This document shows, one piece after another, positions 59,315-64,000 of a stretch of 64,000 nt of DNA; the first letter of the stretch is position 1; each line of letters opens with the position of its first letter. The stretch lies in the NCBI RefSeq assembly GCF_023611505.1, contig NZ_CP097843.1, positions 868,001-932,000 on the forward strand, written 5' to 3'. The notes beneath the pieces are model-generated. The model did not search any database. It saw only the letters and a list, made by a program, of their open reading frames with translations, and was not told where the DNA came from. Origin of the DNA: Streptococcus oralis. GTDB lineage: Bacteria; Bacillota; Bacilli; Lactobacillales; Streptococcaceae. The position numbers and the translations under genes are program-made.

Positions 59315-59908
59315 ATGGAGAAATTTACAGTTTATACGGGAACGACCGTTCCTCTTATGAATGATAACATTGATACTGACCAAATCCTTCCCAAGCAGTT
59401 TCTGAAATTAATTGATAAGAAAGGCTTTGGTAAGTACCTCATGTATGCTTGGCGTTATCTAGACGATAAGTATACTGAGGATCCAGACTTTGTCTTTAAT
59501 CGACCTGAATATCGCAAAGCCAGTATTCTCATTTCAGGTGATAACTTTGGGGCGGGGTCTTCGAGGGAACACGCAGCTTGGGCTCTAGCTGACTATGGTT
59601 TTAAGGTCGTGATTGCAGGATCTTTCGGGGACATTCATTACAATAATGAACTCAATAATGGTATGTTGCCCATCGTTCAGCCTAGGAAGGTTAGAGAAAA
59701 GCTAGCCCAACTCAAACCGACCGATCAGGTAACTGTAGACTTGGAACAACAAAAAATCATCTCACCAGTTGGAGAATTCACTTTCGAAATCGATAGCGAG
59801 TGGAAACACAAGCTCTTAAATGGTTTGGATGATATCGGCATTACTTTGCAGTATGAAGACTTGATTGCTGCCTATGAAAAACAACGTCCAGCCTACTGGC
59901 AGGAATAG
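59315..59908 (+). CDS. leuD: 3-isopropylmalate dehydratase small subunit
   Basis: A 197-residue swivel-domain subunit that completes the isomerase with LeuC. Motifs are [36 protein letters not shown] and [27 protein letters not shown] lies 5 bases before the ATG. No terminator follows, so the next gene is probably cotranscribed. Confidence 0.97.
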   Translation: MEKFTVYTGTTVPLMNDNIDTDQILPKQFLKLIDKKGFGKYLMYAWRYLDDKYTEDPDFVFNRPEYRKASILISGDNFGAGSSREHAAWALADYGFKVVIAGSFGDIHYNNELNNGMLPIVQPRKVREKLAQLKPTDQVTVDLEQQKIISPVGEFTFEIDSEWKHKLLNGLDDIGITLQYEDLIAAYEKQRPAYWQE

Positions 59909-59933
59909 GAAAAATAGAAAAGGAAATAGAACT

Positions 59934-60713
59934 ATGACAAAACACATTCAATGGAAGGGAACACTTTCACAAGAAGGCTATGACATTTTAAAAGGTGAGG
60001 GCGGATGTATCGTTTGCCCTACAAAAGTTGGTTACATCATCATGACCAGTGACAAGGCAGGACTTGAGCGCAAGTTCGCAGCTAAAGAGCGTAACCGTAA
60101 CAAACCAGGTGTTGTACTCTGTGGTAGCATGGACGAGCTTCGTGCTTTAGCACAACTCAACCCAGAAATTGAAGCCTTCTACCAAAAACATTGGGATGAA
60201 GACATTCTCCTCGGTTGTATCCTTCCTTGGAAACCGGAAGCTTTTGAAAAACTTAAAGCATACGGTGATGGCCGTGAAGAGCTGATGACTGACGTGCGTG
60301 GAACGAGCTGTTTTGTGATTAAGTTCGGGAAAGCAGGAGAACAATTGGCTGCCAAACTTTGGGAAGAAGGTAAGATGGTTTACGCCTCATCAGCTAACCC
60401 ATCTGGAAAAGGAAACCGCGGTAAGGTGGAAGGGATTGGAGAACGTATCGAAGGAGCAGTGGACCTTGTCATCGAAGCAGACGACTATGTGGCATCCATC
60501 CAACCTGACAAAACGATTGAAACTCGCTACGAGCAAGGTGTGATGGTTTCTATGGTCGATAAAGACGGCAAACTCATCCCCGAACAAGGAGGAGCCCGTT
60601 CAATCTCACCAGCTCCAGTTGTGATCCGTAAAGGGCTTGACATTGATAAAATCATGATGCACTTGTCAGATACCTTTAACTCATGGGACTACCGTCAGGG
60701 AGAGTATTATTAA
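59934..60713 (+). CDS. Sua5/YciO/YrdC-fold protein
   Basis: A 259-residue protein with the YrdC fold: GGCIVCPTKVGYIIMTSD near the N-terminus, KERNRNKPGVVLC in place of the KxR...KP motif, and SSANPSGKGNRG. Canonical TsaC/Sua5 makes threonylcarbamoyl-AMP for tRNA modification. This protein differs in the substrate loop, PTKVGY instead of PTDTVYG, so a related adenylate-forming activity is possible but the t6A role is doubtful. ATG 59934 was chosen because AAAAGGAAATAG precedes it; the reading from 59865 overlaps leuD. It lies 25 bases after leuD and may share the leucine promoter. Confidence 0.8.
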   Translation: MTKHIQWKGTLSQEGYDILKGEGGCIVCPTKVGYIIMTSDKAGLERKFAAKERNRNKPGVVLCGSMDELRALAQLNPEIEAFYQKHWDEDILLGCILPWKPEAFEKLKAYGDGREELMTDVRGTSCFVIKFGKAGEQLAAKLWEEGKMVYASSANPSGKGNRGKVEGIGERIEGAVDLVIEADDYVASIQPDKTIETRYEQGVMVSMVDKDGKLIPEQGGARSISPAPVVIRKGLDIDKIMMHLSDTFNSWDYRQGEYY

Positions 60714-60723
60714 GATAAAAAGA

Positions 60724-60769
60724 AGTCTAGTGTTATGAGGGAATAAAACCCTCTACTCTAGGCTTTTTC
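60724..60769 (+). terminator. Terminator of the leu operon/YrdC gene
   Basis: Nested hairpin: AGTCTAG with CTAGGCT outside, GAGGG with CCCTC inside, followed by TTTT. Confidence 0.8.
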
Positions 60770-60868
60770 TTTAGAAATTCTTTCCTTTTTTTAATAGATA
60801 TGATATGCTAGATATGAACTATATATTAATAGAACTTACTTGTAAAAGTTAATTAAAGGAGCATTCAA

Positions 60869-62560
60869 ATGAACAGTGAACAAAATAACTATTTTTTTGT
60901 TGGTACAAAATTTGGTGATGATGATTATCTTGAATATTTTAGGAAAGAAGGAAAGTGGGAATTAGGATGGCATAACAACGAGGAAAATAAGCAGTATCAA
61001 AAAATGTTAAAGTTGTTTAATAAAATTAAACCAGGTGACGTTTTATTTGCTAAATCCACATATGTCAAAAAGAATAATTTACCTTTTGTAAAGAAAGATG
61101 ATTTAAAGGTTTCTGTCATGAACATTCGTGGAATGGCGACTGTTAAAGAGATTTTAGATGATGGGCATACCATTATTGTTGATTGGAAAAAAGAGTATAT
61201 AGAGAGGGAGTGGTTTTTCTTTACGGGGCAAGAAACAATATGGTTTCCATCAGATATTACGTATCGAACTAAAGAGACTAACCAGTTAATAAAATTTGCT
61301 GCAAGTGATGAAATTATAATTCAAGACTATGACTATTTTTTGAATCATCCTAATTGGAAAAAGTATAAAAAATTAGAAAGTGAAACTATGTTAAGGAATG
61401 ATTTTTTATTTGATTATAGTGGTATATTAAAAAAATCCAAAAACCTCATCCTCCGTGGTGCACCTGGCACAGGAAAAACTTATCTTGCTAAAGAAATTGC
61501 TATGGAGTTAACGGGTGACAACGAAGACCAAATCGGCTTTGTACAATTTCACCCTTCCTATGATTATACAGATTTTGTAGAGGGTTTAAGACCGGATTCA
61601 AATGAGGATGGCAGTATATTTTTTAAATTAAAAGAAGGTATTTTTAAGAAGTTTTGTCAGAATGCTATAGATGCTCAGAAAACTGGAGGACAAGATAATT
61701 TTGAGGAAGCGTGGAGGAAGCTAACGGATGCTATCAATGAAAAGCAAGGACAATACTTCTTTCCTCGTAGTTCTGTTCCAGCCAGTTTAAATAGTCAAGG
61801 GAATGTGAAGTTTGATTCTCCTGTTGCTACCAAAGAAAAAGTGTATCTTTTGTACAAGGGTGAAGATACTAATTTAAAGTACGAAACTTATCAAAAAATT
61901 GTTTTGGAGCACATGAAAGAAAGTTATGGTTTATGTGATTATGTATCCCCAATGATTAACACAGACAAGAAATTCGTTTTCATCATAGATGAGATCAATC
62001 GTGGGGAGATTTCTAAGATTTTCGGTGAACTCTTTTTCTCTATTGACCCTGGCTATCGTGGTGAAAAGGGAAGTGTTTCTACCCAATATGCAAATCTACA
62101 CGAAACTGATGAAAAGTTTTATATCCCCGAAAATGTTTACATCATCGGAACTATGAATGATATTGATCGTTCAGTGGATACCTTTGATTTTGCTATGCGT
62201 CGTCGTTTTCGTTTTGTTGAAGTTACTGCTGAGAGTCAAGTTGGCATGTTGGATAAAGAACTGGGTATCCATGCAGAAGAAGCAAAACTTCGTCTTAGAA
62301 ACTTGAACGCTGCTATCGAAAACGTTCAGGAATTAAACAGTCATTATCATATCGGTCCAAGTTATTTCCTTAAATTGAAGGATGTAGACTTTAACTATGA
62401 ATTCCTCTGGTCTGATTATATTAAACCCCTCCTAGAAGACTACTTGCGGGGTTCTTATGAAGAGTCTGAAACTCTGGCAACATTGAAAAAAGCATTTGAT
62501 CTGACAAATAACGAGCAAACAGTTCAGCAAGATACTGGTGATAATGATGCGGATAACTGA
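60869..62560 (+). CDS. mcrB: McrB-type restriction GTPase with N-terminal reader domain
   Basis: A 563-residue AAA+ protein of the McrB family, the GTP-driven motor of a modification-dependent (type IV) restriction system. The first 110 residues (FFVGTKFGDDDYLEYF, KIKPGDVLFAKSTYVKK) look like a PUA/EVE-like domain that would read modified bases. Walker A is GAPGTGKT (about residues 199-206), the FHPSYDYTDFVEG motif is typical, Walker B is FIIDEINRGEISKIFGEL, and MNDIDRSVDTFDFAMRRRF carries the sensor and arginine region. GTP rather than ATP is inferred from the family. AAAGGAG precedes the ATG. The 5' part is notably AT-rich. Confidence 0.85.
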   Translation: MNSEQNNYFFVGTKFGDDDYLEYFRKEGKWELGWHNNEENKQYQKMLKLFNKIKPGDVLFAKSTYVKKNNLPFVKKDDLKVSVMNIRGMATVKEILDDGHTIIVDWKKEYIEREWFFFTGQETIWFPSDITYRTKETNQLIKFAASDEIIIQDYDYFLNHPNWKKYKKLESETMLRNDFLFDYSGILKKSKNLILRGAPGTGKTYLAKEIAMELTGDNEDQIGFVQFHPSYDYTDFVEGLRPDSNEDGSIFFKLKEGIFKKFCQNAIDAQKTGGQDNFEEAWRKLTDAINEKQGQYFFPRSSVPASLNSQGNVKFDSPVATKEKVYLLYKGEDTNLKYETYQKIVLEHMKESYGLCDYVSPMINTDKKFVFIIDEINRGEISKIFGELFFSIDPGYRGEKGSVSTQYANLHETDEKFYIPENVYIIGTMNDIDRSVDTFDFAMRRRFRFVEVTAESQVGMLDKELGIHAEEAKLRLRNLNAAIENVQELNSHYHIGPSYFLKLKDVDFNYEFLWSDYIKPLLEDYLRGSYEESETLATLKKAFDLTNNEQTVQQDTGDNDADN

Positions 62561-63851
62561 TAATCAGCATAAAATTGCTAAAGAAGACTTTATCGCAGAA
62601 TATCCCAAACTAAGTCAAGCTCTTCTTGATAGAACACTGGATAACCTTTCTAGAGAGGATAATATCTTTATTTTTCCAAATGATTTGACTCATACTCCTG
62701 ATTTAGAGAAGGACCAAAAGATTTTTGAAACGGTCAATCAGGAAATTAAGACTGGAAATGTGATTGGTTTTCTGGGGTGTGGTCAGGAAAAATTGACGAT
62801 TTCCTCTCGTTTTTCTGATAAAAGTAACGACCATTTTTTACATTATCTTTTACAAAAGGTTCTCAATATCAATCTGACTAGTTTGGATGTCGGTCTATCT
62901 CCAGAGGATAAACTCTATCAGCTTTTGATTTACCTCTTTCCCAAATATCTGCAAGCTGCTCTCAGAAAAGGTCTTTATAAGGAATACCAGCGATTTTTCC
63001 ATAATGATAGTCATGTAAAGGGAGTGCTAGATGTTGAAAATCATCTGAAAAAAAATCTCCCTTTTATGGGAAATATTGCCTATACAACTAGAGAGTTTAC
63101 TTATGATAATCCACTCATGCAGTTGATTCGGCATACGATTGAGTACATTAAGAATCCAAAAAGTTTCGGAGCTCTGCTTGATAGTAATCGTGAAACTATA
63201 GCTGAAATTATTCGTGTAACCCCTTCTTATAAATTAGCTGATCGTGCTAAGATTATCAGAATGAATAAAACCAAACCCATCCGACACGCCTATTTCAGAG
63301 AGTATAGAAAATTACAGGAACTCTGCTTGATGATTCTGAATAGAGAAAAGCATGGTCTTGGACCTCAAGCCCAAAGGGTACATGGTATTCTTTTTGATGT
63401 TGCCTGGCTTTGGGAAGAGTATGTTTACACCTTGTTGCCAAAAGGTTTTGTACATCCCAGAAATAAGGATAAGACGGATGGAATTTCAGTATTTTCTGTT
63501 GGGAAACGAAAAGTATATCCAGATTTTTATGACAGAGAACGAAAGATTGTTCTAGATGCTAAATATAAAAAACTGGAGTTCACTGAAAAAGGAATTAACC
63601 GCGAGGACTTGTTCCAGCTGATTTCCTATTCTTATATTTTAAAAGCTGAGAAAGCTGGACTGATTTTTCCTAGTATGGAGCAGTCAGTAAATAGTGAAAT
63701 AGGAAAAGTAGCTGGTTATGGAGCTCAATTGAAGAAGTGGTCTATTCGAATACCTCAGAATGCCTCATCCTATAGTGCATTTTGTGAAATGATGGAAAAT
63801 TCAGAAGAAAATTTTAAAGCGATTATTGATGAAGAAGTGGGGAGAAGGTAA
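62544..63851 (+). CDS. mcrC: McrC-type restriction nuclease subunit
   Basis: A 435-residue partner of McrB. The N-terminal part binds McrB, and the C-terminal PD-(D/E)xK nuclease core is visible as VYPDFYDRERKIVLDAKYKKL, where Asp and the D-A-K motif form the active site. RVHGILFDVAWLWEEYVYTLL is the family hallmark just before it. The gene overlaps mcrB by 17 bases. ATG 62544, ATG 62547 or GTG 62538 are all possible starts, as the ribosome site is weak. Confidence 0.85.
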   Translation: MMRITDNQHKIAKEDFIAEYPKLSQALLDRTLDNLSREDNIFIFPNDLTHTPDLEKDQKIFETVNQEIKTGNVIGFLGCGQEKLTISSRFSDKSNDHFLHYLLQKVLNINLTSLDVGLSPEDKLYQLLIYLFPKYLQAALRKGLYKEYQRFFHNDSHVKGVLDVENHLKKNLPFMGNIAYTTREFTYDNPLMQLIRHTIEYIKNPKSFGALLDSNRETIAEIIRVTPSYKLADRAKIIRMNKTKPIRHAYFREYRKLQELCLMILNREKHGLGPQAQRVHGILFDVAWLWEEYVYTLLPKGFVHPRNKDKTDGISVFSVGKRKVYPDFYDRERKIVLDAKYKKLEFTEKGINREDLFQLISYSYILKAEKAGLIFPSMEQSVNSEIGKVAGYGAQLKKWSIRIPQNASSYSAFCEMMENSEENFKAIIDEEVGRR

Positions 63852-63866
63852 TCTCTTCACTTTTTT
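63837..63866 (+). terminator. Terminator of mcrBC
   Basis: GTGGGGAGA pairs with TCTCTTCAC (two G-T pairs) with the mcrC stop codon in the loop, followed by TTTTTT. Confidence 0.75.
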
Positions 63867-63917
63867 GCTATTTATATAAGTAATTTCCGAACGATATAAT
63901 GTGATTATTACAAATAT

Positions 63918-63946
63918 TTGACAAAAACTGTACTTTAGTTTATAAT
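63918..63946 (+). promoter_or_regulatory. Perfect consensus promoter at the end of the window
   Basis: TTGACA (63918-63923), 17 bases, TATAAT (63941-63946). The transcript would start near 63953; the 50 bases left hold a small GNRA-type hairpin ATGC-GCAA-GCAT (63979-63990) and no ribosome site with an open frame. The product lies outside the window. Confidence 0.8.
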
Positions 63947-64000
63947 AAATCAAGGAAACGTCGGAAAAGGCGTAGGGATGCGCAAGCATAGGTAGGTCAT

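Noticed and set aside
63801..63989. Minus-strand frame of 62 codons at the right end
   Set aside because: It runs across the mcrC end, its terminator and a perfect plus-strand promoter, and has no ribosome site.

Overview
The window is a low-GC Gram-positive chromosome segment that reads as Streptococcus of the mitis/pneumoniae group. The reasons are protein-level similarity of the ParE/ParC/GyrA/SrtA/DprA/XseA sequences to what I know of pneumococcus, strong AGGAGG ribosome sites, extended -10 promoters (TGnTATAAT), a SigX competence box in front of dprA, and a lactic-acid-bacterium gene set (ldh, sufCDSUB, srtA). I see no IS element, prophage, CRISPR array, rRNA, or BOX/RUP repeat.

Layout. 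1-6.3 kb: nucleoside salvage and uptake (3' end of pdp, deoC, cdd, a BMP-type lipoprotein and its ABC transporter). 6.3-12.6 kb: plsY on the minus strand, then parE, an ANT(6)-like gene and parC. 12.7-18.1 kb: ilvE, a small DUF2969 gene, tRNA-Tyr and tRNA-Gln, rpsA, a free-methionine sulfoxide reductase, dnaX and a small membrane protein. 18.2-23.5 kb: the sufCDSUB Fe-S assembly operon. 23.6-31.9 kb: amino acid permease, YitT (minus), DegV, HU, a candidate small RNA, ldh (minus), gyrA, srtA. 31.9-34.3 kb: an AT-rich accessory patch of immunity-like genes (SUKH/SMI1 type) with two genes broken by single in-frame stops. 34.3-40.9 kb: FocA/NirC transporter, metY, DUF2130, an unrecognised AT-rich membrane protein, truB, udk. 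40.9-47.0 kb: a compact overlapping operon xseA-xseB-ispA-tlyA-argR-recN-phosphoesterase. 47-54.7 kb: lepA, a lipoprotein, dprA, topA, DUF454, cutC, a YjbR-like protein. 54.8-60.7 kb: the leucine operon leuA-leuB-DUF1294-leuC-leuD plus a YrdC-fold gene, preceded by a leader peptide with three Leu codons and a terminator/antiterminator. 60.8-63.9 kb: an McrBC-type modification-dependent restriction system. The window ends just inside a transcript started by a perfect consensus promoter.

How the genes work together. Most of the window is housekeeping: DNA topology (parE, parC, gyrA, topA), replication and repair (dnaX, recN, xseAB, dprA), translation (rpsA, lepA, tRNAs, truB) and biosynthesis. 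The parts that reward a second look are regulatory and accessory: apparently leaderless mRNAs (plsY, msrC, the DUF3272 gene, a 7-codon ORF before xseA) whose start codon lies at or next to the expected +1 of an extended -10 promoter; the leucine attenuator; the decayed immunity-gene patch; the candidate RNA beside ldh; and the McrBC locus.

Limits. All calls rest on reading the sequence and family knowledge. No alignment, HMM search, folding program or expression data was run. Promoters and RNA structures are pattern matches.
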